Source: Planococcus versutus
Lineage (GTDB): Bacteria; Bacillota; Bacilli; Bacillales_A; Planococcaceae
DNA: 64,000 nucleotides
Assembly (NCBI RefSeq): GCF_001186155.3
Contig: NZ_CP016540.2
Span: 3,140,001 to 3,204,000, forward strand
Reading direction: 5' to 3'
Shown here piece by piece: positions 15,418 to 23,513 of the stretch (its first letter is position 1; each line of letters begins with the position of its first letter). The notes beneath the pieces were generated by a model, which saw only the letters and a list, made by a program, of their open reading frames with translations, searched no databases and had not been told where the DNA came from. Both the position numbers and the translations under genes were made by a program.

Positions 15418-17040
15418 CTACTCTTCCTGAAAACAAGCAACCCCTAGAAATGTTCCTTCTAGTGAACGGTATCCATGAACGCCACCGCCACCAAAACCAG
15501 CGACTTCTCCTGCCGCATATAAGCCAGGTACAGGTTGACCTTCATCATCGAGTACCCGTGCAGATAAATCCGTTTGCAAGCCGCCTAAGGTTTTTCGGCT
15601 TAATATATTTAACCGCACTGCAATGAGCGGACCTTTTTTGCGGTCGAGTAATTTATGCGGTGTCGCTACACGAATTAACCGGTCTCCTCGGTAATTTCGA
15701 GCACCTCGCATCGCTGTGATTTGAAGATCTTTTGAAAATTCATTATCAAGTTGTCCGTCGCGTGCTTTGATTTGTTGCTTGATTCGCGAAACATCCAATA
15801 AGTTTTTTCCAGTTAACGTATTCATGCCCGCAACTAGCTCTTCGAGTGTATGAGCGACAATAAAATCTTCACCTTTATCCATAAATGCTTGCACCGGCGC
15901 GGTCGCTCCTGCACGAACGCGTGACAAAACTTGCGGAATACTTTTGCCGGTTAAATCCGGATTTTGTTCAGAACCCGACAACGCAAACTCTTTTTCAATA
16001 ATTTTCTGCGTTAAAATAAACCACGAATAGCTATAGCCGGTTTTTTGAATGGCTTCCAGTGTCCCAAGCGTATCAAACCCCGGGAAATTGGGTGATGGCA
16101 AACGCTCACCTGTCGCATCAAACCACATAGAGGAAGGTCCCGGCAGAATTCGAATGCCGTGTTTGTTCCAAACCGGAGCCCAATTTTTTATTCCTTCTGT
16201 GTAATGCCACATGCGGTCACGATTAACGATTCGTCCTCCCGCTTTTTCAGTAATCGCCAGCATTCGTCCATCGACATATGCCGGAACGCCTGTCAGCATC
16301 GTTTCTGGTGCCGTGCCTAAACGGCTTGGCCAATTTTTCCGAATCAATTCGTGATTGGCACCGATTCCACCGCTTGTGACAAGGACTGCTTTTGCTTCGC
16401 AACGAAAGTTGCTAATAACCTTTCGTGAACTGGCTTCTCCCCGTCTGGCATCACTCGGTTCTAATAACGAACCTGTAACTCCGACCACGCGACCCTCTTT
16501 TGTAATTAATTCATCTACTTGGTGACGTGGTTGGTATTCAATCAAGCCGTTTTTGATATGTTCTCGAATGCGTTGCTCAAAAGGAGCTACAATTCCTGGA
16601 CCCGTTCCCCAGACAATGTGAAAGCGTGGCACGGAATTGCCATGGCCTTCTGCTAAATGGCCACCACGCTCTGCCCATCCAACTACCGGAAAAAACTTAA
16701 CACCCATTGAGGCTAGCCAGTTTCGTTTTTCATGCGTTGCAAAGTCAACGTAGGCTTGTGCCCACTTCTTGCCCCAATAATCTTCATCTTGTTGTCGATC
16801 AAAGCCAGCTGCCCCAAGCCAGTCTTGCCAAGCCAATGCATTTGAATCTTTGATGCCCATTCGTCGTTGCTCAGGTGAGTCAACTAAAAATAAGCCGCCA
16901 AACGACCACCACGCCTGTCCACCTAAAGAAGCTGCCGGTTCTTGGTCAAGCAATAACACTTTTTTGCCAGCGTCTGCGATTTCCGCAGCCGCCACTAACC
17001 CCGCAAGTCCCGCTCCTACCACAATCGCACTCGGTTCCAT
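15418..17040 (-). CDS. FAD-binding dehydrogenase (fumarate reductase/ketosteroid dehydrogenase-like flavoprotein)
   Basis: A 540-residue flavoprotein. The N-terminal Rossmann motif VVGAGLAGLVAAAEIADAGKKVLLLDQE binds FAD, and YAAGEVAGFGGGGVHGYRSLEGTFLG closes the FAD domain near the C terminus. It fits the group annotated as FAD-binding dehydrogenase, related to 3-ketosteroid dehydrogenase and fumarate reductase subunits. No signal peptide or cytochrome partner is nearby, so the substrate and acceptor are unknown. AAAGGGG precedes ATG 17040. Repeat copy B and the 20-bp tandem repeat lie upstream. Confidence 0.85.
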   Translation of the reverse strand: MEPSAIVVGAGLAGLVAAAEIADAGKKVLLLDQEPAASLGGQAWWSFGGLFLVDSPEQRRMGIKDSNALAWQDWLGAAGFDRQQDEDYWGKKWAQAYVDFATHEKRNWLASMGVKFFPVVGWAERGGHLAEGHGNSVPRFHIVWGTGPGIVAPFEQRIREHIKNGLIEYQPRHQVDELITKEGRVVGVTGSLLEPSDARRGEASSRKVISNFRCEAKAVLVTSGGIGANHELIRKNWPSRLGTAPETMLTGVPAYVDGRMLAITEKAGGRIVNRDRMWHYTEGIKNWAPVWNKHGIRILPGPSSMWFDATGERLPSPNFPGFDTLGTLEAIQKTGYSYSWFILTQKIIEKEFALSGSEQNPDLTGKSIPQVLSRVRAGATAPVQAFMDKGEDFIVAHTLEELVAGMNTLTGKNLLDVSRIKQQIKARDGQLDNEFSKDLQITAMRGARNYRGDRLIRVATPHKLLDRKKGPLIAVRLNILSRKTLGGLQTDLSARVLDDEGQPVPGLYAAGEVAGFGGGGVHGYRSLEGTFLGVACFQEE

Positions 17041-17081
17041 TTAGACATCCCCTTTGATGTTCAATGAGTTTTTTGTTTGTT

Positions 17082-17180
17082 TTATCGTATCATGTCCGTT
17101 TGGAAAATTATAGATATTTTTCATTATTTTCTGATAGTTCTATCTATTGTGCAAAGAAATTTGCTGGAATGCGCGTATTC
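17082..17180. repeat. Duplicated upstream element, copy B
   Basis: Homologous to 14765-14852 (see there), 42 nt upstream of the FAD dehydrogenase. The gene-free stretch 17041-17349 contains this element and the tandem repeat at 17171-17264; the remainder (17265-17349) is unremarkable apart from AT-rich sequence downstream of gntK. Confidence 0.7.
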
Positions 17181-17264
17181 TCCGCTGAACGTGCATATCT
17201 TCTGTTGAACGTGCGTATCTCCCGCTGAACGTGCGTATCTTCTGCTGACCGTGCATATTCCTCA
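17171..17264. repeat. 20-bp tandem repeat, about 4.7 copies
   Basis: Four full 20-bp units start at 17171, 17191, 17211 and 17231, and a partial one at 17251. The consensus is GTGCGTATCTYCYGCTGAAC; units differ at one to five positions. No spacer separates the units, so this is a satellite, not a CRISPR array. It continues directly from the end of repeat copy B, and GCGCGTATT also ends copy A. Confidence 0.85.
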
Positions 17265-17349
17265 AAAATCGCGTACACCCCCATCCACTCACAAGAAAAT
17301 CCAACAAAAAAACATCCAAAACCAGCGAGACGGGTCTTGGATGTTGCAC

Positions 17350-18894
17350 TTACTCTAAATGCTTTCGTTGAAAATCGGCAATGCTTTCATATTCTGCTGT
17401 TAAAAGACGTGATAAACGGATGTAAATTGGCAAGAGTTCACGATAAATACCAGCTGCTGTTTCATCTGGCTCATGTGTGTGTGTTTGACCGATCATTTCG
17501 GAAACGATACTGAAATCATCAATTTCGCCGATCGCATACATGCCGAGAACGACTGCACCGAGGCACGAACTTTCAAAGCTTTCTGGAATAACTACGGGTT
17601 TATCGAAGACATCGGCCATCAGTTGACGCCACATTCCCGAACGAGCAAAGCCGCCAGATGCTTGAATACGCGTTGGTTCGCCGGTCAATTCCTCGACCGC
17701 CAGCAACACGGTATACAAATTAAAGACAATGCCTTCTAACACAGCTCGAATCATATGTTGCTTTTTATGATGAATGCTTAATCCGAAAAACGATCCACGC
17801 GCATTAGCATCCCACAGTGGCGCTCGTTCTCCTGTTAAATAAGGATGAAACAGCAAGCCGTCCGCTCCAGGATTGACCGTCTCGGCGATTTTCGTCAGTA
17901 CATCGTACGGATCGATACCGAGACGCTTTGCGGTTTCCACTTCAGATGAAGCAAACTCATCACGCAGCCAGCGTAAAACGATGCCGCCATTATTAACAGG
18001 ACCACCAACTACCCAGTGATTTTCCGTTAAGGCATAACAAAATGTCCGCCCTTTTGGATCAGTTTTTGGCTCAGTCGTGACCGTACGGATGGCACCACTC
18101 GTACCGATTGTTACGGCTAGGACACCTGGTTCGATAGCATTTACGCCCAAATTGGCTAATACTCCGTCACTTGCACCAATAACAAATGGCACATTTTTGG
18201 GAATGCCCATAAATGCGGCATGTTCCGAGTCCATTCCTGTTAGTTTATACGTCGTTGGTACGGGACGAGATAAATTCCCAGGCGTAATGCCTGCTACTCT
18301 TAATGCCTCTTCGTCCCAATCCAATTGCTGCAAATTGAATAATCCTGTAGCTGAAGCAATTGAATGATCGACTACATATTCATTGAACAATCTCTGAAAC
18401 ACAAATTCCTTAATGCCAATAAATTTCGCTGTCTGCTCGAAGATTTCCCGCTTTTCGTCTTTTAACCATAACAATTTTGATAGCGGCGACATCGCGTGAA
18501 TCGGCGTACCTGTGCGCAAGTAAATTTCATGACCATTCAGTCTTTCTTTAATATACTTTGCATGCTTTGAACTTCTCGTATCGGCCCACGTGATACTTTG
18601 TGTTAGTAAATCGCCTTTTGCATCCACTGCGATGAGGCTGTGCATTGCTGAACTAAACGATACGAGTTTGAGCTGAGTTGTATCGATCGCGCTGTTGCGA
18701 ATGGTTTTTCGAACAGAACTTAACACCGCTCGGAAAATTTCCTCTGGGTCTTGTTCGGCTATTAACGGATTTGGCGTTTCAAGCGCATAAAAAACCGTAT
18801 CTGCTGATATGATTTTACCGGCTTTATCAAATAACACCGCTTTGGTGGATGTGGTACCGATATCTACTCCAAGATAATATGACTGTTCAGGCAT
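17350..18894 (-). CDS. gntK: Gluconokinase (FGGY carbohydrate kinase)
   Basis: A 514-residue FGGY kinase that phosphorylates gluconate to 6-phosphogluconate. LGVDIGTTSTKAVLFD is the N-terminal phosphate loop, GASDGVLANLGVNAI and TIGTSGAIR the central sites, and GGFARSGMWRQLMADV the C-terminal signature. The length and neighbours (gntP, gnd) identify it as GntK rather than glycerol or xylulose kinase. AGGAGG lies about 6 nt before the ATG. It is last of gnd-gntP-gntK, 66 nt after gntP. Confidence 0.93.
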   Translation of the reverse strand: MPEQSYYLGVDIGTTSTKAVLFDKAGKIISADTVFYALETPNPLIAEQDPEEIFRAVLSSVRKTIRNSAIDTTQLKLVSFSSAMHSLIAVDAKGDLLTQSITWADTRSSKHAKYIKERLNGHEIYLRTGTPIHAMSPLSKLLWLKDEKREIFEQTAKFIGIKEFVFQRLFNEYVVDHSIASATGLFNLQQLDWDEEALRVAGITPGNLSRPVPTTYKLTGMDSEHAAFMGIPKNVPFVIGASDGVLANLGVNAIEPGVLAVTIGTSGAIRTVTTEPKTDPKGRTFCYALTENHWVVGGPVNNGGIVLRWLRDEFASSEVETAKRLGIDPYDVLTKIAETVNPGADGLLFHPYLTGERAPLWDANARGSFFGLSIHHKKQHMIRAVLEGIVFNLYTVLLAVEELTGEPTRIQASGGFARSGMWRQLMADVFDKPVVIPESFESSCLGAVVLGMYAIGEIDDFSIVSEMIGQTHTHEPDETAAGIYRELLPIYIRLSRLLTAEYESIADFQRKHLE

Positions 18895-18918
18895 GAGAGC
18901 CCTCCTCTATAGACAAGA

Positions 18919-18948
18919 AGAGAAAAAGGAGAAATCCCCTTTTTCTCT
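18919..18948 (-). repeat. Hairpin in the gntP-gntK gap
   Basis: AGAGAAAAAGG and its complement CCTTTTTCTCT flank an 8-nt loop. On the minus strand no U-run follows, so it more likely shapes relative expression or mRNA stability than ends transcription. Confidence 0.6.
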
Positions 18949-18960
18949 TTCAAGTTTAAT

Positions 18961-20301
18961 TTAGATAAAAAAGCTGATAATTAACACTACCACGAAACCG
19001 GTCAACCCGATAATGGTTTCCATAACTGTCCAGGATTTCAAGGTATCCTTAACGTCCATGCCGAAATATCGGTTAACCAACCAGAATCCAGAATCGTTGA
19101 CGTGTGACAAGACAGTCGCGCCTGAAGCGATGGCAATGACGATCAATCCAAGAGCAGGTCCAGTCATTCCCACCATTTCAAGAAGTGGCGTGATAAGCCC
19201 TGCTGCTGTTACCATCGCAACCGTTGCAGATCCTTGCGCAACACGAACTGCTGCAGCGATCAAGAATGCTAAAACAATTGGCGGCAATGCTGAATCACCC
19301 ATCATGTCACCAAGTACTTCGCCAACTCCCGAATCGATTAATACTTGTTTGAAGACTCCACCTGCACCTGTTACTAAGATGATAATCCCAGCAGGCTCAA
19401 GCGCTTTAGTAGCAATATTTTGCACTTCTTGACGTGAATAGCCACGTTTTGTCCCAAGTAGATAAAACGTTAGTAATGTGGCAATGGTCAGCGCCACAAA
19501 TGGATGTCCAAGGAACGTCAAAATCTCACGAACCATATTGCCTTCTTCTAGTAATACCCCTGATAAAGTATTAAATAAGATCAACACAAGCGGAATCAAA
19601 ATCAACGATGTGATCATCGCAAAGCTTGGCAAATCCTTATCGTATTCCTTTTCTTCAAGTTCCATGTAATCTGGAATTAACACATGAATTTTTTTGCCAA
19701 TAAAGCGTCCAAATACCGGTCCCGCCAAAATCATCGCAGGAATACCAGCAAGCACACCGAACAAAATAACCCAACCCAGTTCTGCACCAACTAATTCAGC
19801 AACCGCAATCGGTCCTGGTGTTGGTGGGATAAAACTATGCGTAACCGCAAGACCTGCTAGTAATGGAATCCCATAATGCAAAAGCGACTTGCCTGTTTTT
19901 CTAGCCAATCCGTATACAATCGGCACTAAAATAATAAATCCAACATCAAAAAATACAGGAATCGCAACAATAAATCCAGTAACTCCTAATGCCCATTGTG
20001 CTTTGTCTTCACCAAATTTGCTAATCATCGTCGAAGCCAGACGTTCTGCTCCACCCGATACTTCTAGCATTTTACCGAACATGGCACCAAGACCCACTAC
20101 AACAGCAACAAAGCCGAGTGTCCCACCCATACCGTTTTGAATAGATATAATAACTTCGTTAAGTGGCATGCCCGCTGCGATGCCTACCAATAAACTAACT
20201 AGTAATAATGCCACAAAAGCGTGTAATTTTGTACGAATAACTAAGAATAGCAATAAGAATATACCTGCAAGTGCGACCATAATCAACGTTGAACCTGACA
20301 T
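18961..20301 (-). CDS. gntP: Gluconate permease
   Basis: A 446-residue GntP-family H+ symporter with about 12-14 membrane helices. Diagnostic stretches are FVAVVVGLGAMFGKMLEVSGGAERLA, VPVFFDVGFIILVPI, HSFIPPTPGPIAVAELVGAELG and the late SHVNDSGFWLVNRYFGM. It imports gluconate for GntK. AAGGGGG precedes the ATG at 20301; an upstream in-frame start at 20334 lacks a proper site. Encoded between gnd and gntK on the same strand. Confidence 0.94.
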   Translation of the reverse strand: MSGSTLIMVALAGIFLLLFLVIRTKLHAFVALLLVSLLVGIAAGMPLNEVIISIQNGMGGTLGFVAVVVGLGAMFGKMLEVSGGAERLASTMISKFGEDKAQWALGVTGFIVAIPVFFDVGFIILVPIVYGLARKTGKSLLHYGIPLLAGLAVTHSFIPPTPGPIAVAELVGAELGWVILFGVLAGIPAMILAGPVFGRFIGKKIHVLIPDYMELEEKEYDKDLPSFAMITSLILIPLVLILFNTLSGVLLEEGNMVREILTFLGHPFVALTIATLLTFYLLGTKRGYSRQEVQNIATKALEPAGIIILVTGAGGVFKQVLIDSGVGEVLGDMMGDSALPPIVLAFLIAAAVRVAQGSATVAMVTAAGLITPLLEMVGMTGPALGLIVIAIASGATVLSHVNDSGFWLVNRYFGMDVKDTLKSWTVMETIIGLTGFVVVLIISFFI

Positions 20302-20363
20302 ATTTTTTCCCCCTTGGTATATAGCTTTCATCAAATGCTATTTAAGAAATATAGAAATCGCTC

Positions 20364-20401
20364 CAGGCGGTTGCCGTCATCCGCTCGTACTCTACCGCCT
20401 G
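20364..20401 (-). repeat. Hairpin in the gnd-gntP gap
   Basis: CAGGCGGT at 20364-20371 and ACCGCCTG at 20394-20401 can pair over a 22-nt loop, followed on the minus strand by GAGCGATTTC without a U-run. Probably an mRNA processing or stability element within the operon. Confidence 0.5.
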
Positions 20402-20435
20402 TTGCTCTTTCTTTTTGTAAATTAAAGCTAAAACC

Positions 20436-21320
20436 TTATTTTTTCTCTACTGCATGTCCACCAAATTCGTTGCGTTGTGCGGCCACGACTTTACCTGCGA
20501 ACGTGTCTTCTTCTAATGAACGGTAGCGCATCATTAGCGATAAAGTAATCACCGGTGCAGGAACGTTCAAATCAAGTGCTGTTTCTACTGTCCATTTGCC
20601 TTCACCTGAAGAATTCATCACCCCTTTGATGCCTTCAAGTTTCGCGTCTTTCGAAAATGCATTTTTCGTCATTTCCATTAAATATGAGCTGATGATCGAG
20701 CCATTGTTCCAAACACCTGCCACTTTTTCAAAGTCATAGCCAAAAGGACTTTTGTTGAGAATGTCAAAACCTTCCGCAATCGATTGCATCATGCCGTATT
20801 CGATTCCATTATGGATCATTTTTAAGAAATGACCGCTGCCCGCTTCGCCAGTATATAAATAGCCGTCTTCTACAGAAATATCTTTCAATAGAGGTTCAAT
20901 CGTTTTAAATTTTTCCGCGTCGCCACCAATCATCGAACAAATGCCGTGACGTGCTCCGTCTGTTCCACCACTTGTTCCACAATCAAAGAAGAAAATTCCA
21001 TGCTCTTTCAAGTTGGCTGCACGACGAACTGTATCTTTATAGTTAGAGTTACCCCCATCAATAATCGAATCTCCCTCTTCTAGTAACGGAGTCAATTCTT
21101 GAATAACCGATTCTGTAATTTCACCAGCTGGTACCATTAACCACAACGTGCGCGGTGCTTTTAATTCTTTTATCATTGTTTCAATAGAAGAAACTTGAGT
21201 AAAATCGACTTCTTCAACTGCCGCATGACTGTCGTAGCCGACAACTTTATGATTATGGTCGATTAAGTTTAACGCCAAGTTCAACCCCATTTTACCTAAA
21301 CCAATAATTCCAATTTCCAT
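20436..21320 (-). CDS. gnd: 6-phosphogluconate dehydrogenase, decarboxylating (short form)
   Basis: A 294-residue short-form enzyme (B. subtilis YqeC type), oxidising 6-phosphogluconate to ribulose 5-phosphate and CO2. GIIGLGKMGLNLALNL is the dinucleotide-binding motif; VGYDSHAAV follows the second strand, where the Asp favours NAD+ over NADP+ (inference). DGGNSNYKDT, FFDCGTSGG and KMIHNGIEYGMMQ carry the substrate and catalytic Lys/Asn residues. AGGAGG precedes the ATG. First gene of the gluconate operon, divergent from the RpiR regulator. Confidence 0.93.
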   Translation of the reverse strand: MEIGIIGLGKMGLNLALNLIDHNHKVVGYDSHAAVEEVDFTQVSSIETMIKELKAPRTLWLMVPAGEITESVIQELTPLLEEGDSIIDGGNSNYKDTVRRAANLKEHGIFFFDCGTSGGTDGARHGICSMIGGDAEKFKTIEPLLKDISVEDGYLYTGEAGSGHFLKMIHNGIEYGMMQSIAEGFDILNKSPFGYDFEKVAGVWNNGSIISSYLMEMTKNAFSKDAKLEGIKGVMNSSGEGKWTVETALDLNVPAPVITLSLMMRYRSLEEDTFAGKVVAAQRNEFGGHAVEKK

Positions 21321-21365
21321 TTTAAATCCTCCTGTTCTAAAAGAATATTTTTCTTTAATAAGAAT

Positions 21366-21393
21366 ATTGTATCAAATATTTTTCCGCTTGCAA
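21366..21393 (-). promoter_or_regulatory. Sigma-A promoter of gnd-gntP-gntK
   Basis: Minus strand TTGCAA (21388-21393), 16-nt spacer, TACAAT (21366-21371). Downstream lie two copies of AGAATATT (21342-21349 and 21361-21368), possible operator half-sites for the divergent RpiR-type regulator. Confidence 0.6.
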
Positions 21394-21444
21394 CATGTTA
21401 TTCTATAATAGACGAAACTAATTAACAGAAACGAGGCGCGGATC

Positions 21445-22296
21445 ATGAAACAACAGCAATTTGCGCTGGCTGCCATACGCGGTAGTTACCGCCATTTTAG
21501 TGAAAAAGAAAAAAAGATTGCCGACTATGTCTTAAATGACCCGAAAAACATCATTCATTTGACCATCAATCAAATCGCTGATGAGTTGGGATTAGCAGAA
21601 TCAACCATTTTCCGTTTTTGCCAACGAATCGGCTTTAAAGGTTTCCAAGCGTTCAAAATTTCGCTAGCTGCGGAAGTTGTCGCTCCTTTAAAAGACATTC
21701 ATGAAAAAATTGAAGAAGGCGACAGTATTAGCGCTGTCACCGAAAAAGTATTCCGCTCTAATATTAAAACGCTTGAAGAAACTCTTCAGATTGTTGATGC
21801 AGAAGCGATGGAACAAGCAACTCAAAAATTACTAGAAGCTCGGAAAATAGATTTTTATGGCAATGGCGGTTCCGCTATGGTGGCAATGGACGGTTACCAT
21901 AAATTTGTCCGTTTAGGTCTTCACGTTTCCATGAATTTAGACTCTCATATGCAACTTATGGCTGCTTCTCAACTTCAATCAAATGATGTAGCGATTGTCA
22001 TTTCCCATTCGGGTTCGACTACTGACGTCCTTGACGTTTTACGTGTGTTAAAAGAAAAAGGAGTGACCATTATCTCTGTCACCAATTTCGCTAAATCGCC
22101 TTTGTCTAAAGAAGCGGACATCGCTCTTTATACTGTTTCAGAAGAAACCGATTTCCGTTCTGAAGCACTGGCTTCTCGAATTGCTCAGCTGAGCTTGATC
22201 GATGCTCTTTATACCAACTTGATGATTCTCCGAGGCCATAAGGGAAAAAAAGCACTTCAAGACATGCGTCACGCAATGACTCATAAACGGCTATGA
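21445..22296 (+). CDS. MurR/RpiR-family regulator, probable gluconate operon regulator
   Basis: A 283-residue regulator with an N-terminal HTH_6 domain (about 1-77; LTINQIADELGLAESTIFRFCQRIGFKGFQAFK) and a SIS phosphosugar-binding domain (about 125-255; DFYGNGGSAMVAMDGYHKFVRLG and AIVISHSGSTTDVLDVLRV). Members sense sugar phosphates. Divergence from gnd, 124 nt away, suggests it regulates the gluconate operon, perhaps with 6-phosphogluconate as ligand (inference). B. subtilis uses the GntR-family regulator GntR instead, and no such gene is here. GAGG precedes the ATG. Confidence 0.87.
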   Translation: MKQQQFALAAIRGSYRHFSEKEKKIADYVLNDPKNIIHLTINQIADELGLAESTIFRFCQRIGFKGFQAFKISLAAEVVAPLKDIHEKIEEGDSISAVTEKVFRSNIKTLEETLQIVDAEAMEQATQKLLEARKIDFYGNGGSAMVAMDGYHKFVRLGLHVSMNLDSHMQLMAASQLQSNDVAIVISHSGSTTDVLDVLRVLKEKGVTIISVTNFAKSPLSKEADIALYTVSEETDFRSEALASRIAQLSLIDALYTNLMILRGHKGKKALQDMRHAMTHKRL

Positions 22297-22300
22297 TCAC

Positions 22301-22337
22301 AAAAAGCCCGTTCCTTTAAAAGGAACGGGCTTTTTTT
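22301..22337. terminator. Bidirectional terminator between rpiR-like gene and quinone reductase
   Basis: AAAAAGCCCGTTCCTTT and its complement form a long stem with T-runs on both strands. It serves the two convergent genes. Confidence 0.92.
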
Positions 22338-23259
22338 ACTTTGGTTCTTCCATAGACACAACAAGCTTTCCTCTGGCATGTCCTGTCTCTGTTTTTTCCA
22401 ATGCATCCAATGCTTGTTCAAATGAGTAGACGCGCTCTATTACTAGATGGAGCTTTTTTTCTACCATATCTTGAATTAGCATGTTTACTGCCTCTTGTAT
22501 GCTGAGTTGATGCTGCATTTGCTCTACTTTAATCTTTCTTTCCGAATCTACTTGGTCACCCGAAACCGTCACAACTTTTCCGCCAGCTTTTACTATATCC
22601 ATGCTATCTTTGCTTGTTCCGCGGTGAATAGCTAAAGCTGCGTCTACTCCTTCTGGCATCCATTGCTTGATTTGATCTTTCCATTCAGCACTTGAATAAT
22701 CAACTGCTTTTTCAGCTCCAAGTGACAGTAAGTGTGGATGGTTTTTGCTGGATGCGGAACCTATTACTCGAATCCCTCGATTTTTAGCCAATTGTGTAAC
22801 GATTGTTCCAATAGCTCCGGAAGCTCCCGCCACAAATAAGGTCTCTCCTGCTTTACAATCTAGAGTGCGCAAGCTTTCTAGAGCTGTTTTGCCAGCTACT
22901 GGAATAGCAGCACCTTGCGTAAAGCTAATTTCATTTGGCATCGCTACAAGCATTTGAGATGAAACAGCTGCATACTGTGCCCAACATCCGCCTTTTAGTT
23001 GAAAGCTACTCGACAAAATCACTCGATCGCCTAGTTCAAAATCAGAAACTTCGCTCCCCATCTCTACAATGACACCCGCTCCTTCAGATCCAATTGTATA
23101 AGGAAACGTCACATTTGGCGGAATGAAGTACCGGTCATGCATACCGACTCCGAAAGCTCGAACTTCCACTAGCACTTCATTATCGTCTATTTGCGGAATG
23201 GTTATTTCCTGTATTTCTACTTTATCATTTAATGCGTTTGTTCTAACAAAAGCTTTCAT
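22336..23259 (-). CDS. NAD(P)H:quinone oxidoreductase-like / zinc-free alcohol dehydrogenase family
   Basis: A 307-residue MDR-superfamily protein. An N-terminal GroES-like domain (YTIGSEGAGVIVEMGSEV) is followed by a Rossmann domain with AGASGAIGTIVTQLAKNRGIRVIGSASS. The zinc-ligand cysteines of alcohol dehydrogenases are absent, as in quinone oxidoreductases. Substrate unknown. The start at ATG 23259 follows AAAGGATGATAAAC; an ATG three codons earlier abuts the ribosome binding site. Confidence 0.88.
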   Translation of the reverse strand: MKAFVRTNALNDKVEIQEITIPQIDDNEVLVEVRAFGVGMHDRYFIPPNVTFPYTIGSEGAGVIVEMGSEVSDFELGDRVILSSSFQLKGGCWAQYAAVSSQMLVAMPNEISFTQGAAIPVAGKTALESLRTLDCKAGETLFVAGASGAIGTIVTQLAKNRGIRVIGSASSKNHPHLLSLGAEKAVDYSSAEWKDQIKQWMPEGVDAALAIHRGTSKDSMDIVKAGGKVVTVSGDQVDSERKIKVEQMQHQLSIQEAVNMLIQDMVEKKLHLVIERVYSFEQALDALEKTETGHARGKLVVSMEEPK

Positions 23260-23420
23260 GTTTATCATCCTTTCTTATTTATCTAAAACAGTGCACTGAC
23301 AAGTATTATTTTTTTGAAACTCAGATGAAAAATCCTATGGTATTTAGTTATCTCAATAAAATCTAACTATTCAATTTTTATGATCTCGATTCAAAGATTC
23401 TTTTCGTACAAACAGATGTT

Positions 23421-23448
23421 TTGACATTAAGCTATAGACTGTTATAAA
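23421..23448 (+). promoter_or_regulatory. Strong sigma-A promoter of the symporter gene
   Basis: TTGACA (23421-23426), 16-nt spacer, TATAAA (23443-23448), 65 nt upstream of the ATG at 23514. Confidence 0.8.
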
Positions 23449-23513
23449 TTAATGAAATGAATCCCGATAGATTTTATAAGGATTAACAGTAATTGAAAAA
23501 TAGGAGTGAAAAT

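Noticed and set aside
16076..16089. Third Noc-like sequence AAACCCCGGGAAAT
   Set aside because: Three mismatches in the left arm; probably chance.
17171..17264. CRISPR-like array
   Set aside because: 20-bp units directly abut without spacers and are imperfect; no cas genes nearby.
18077..18367. Open frame on the plus strand within gntK, and similar ones in gntP (19013-20140)
   Set aside because: Antisense shadows of strongly conserved enzymes; no ribosome binding site or recognisable product.
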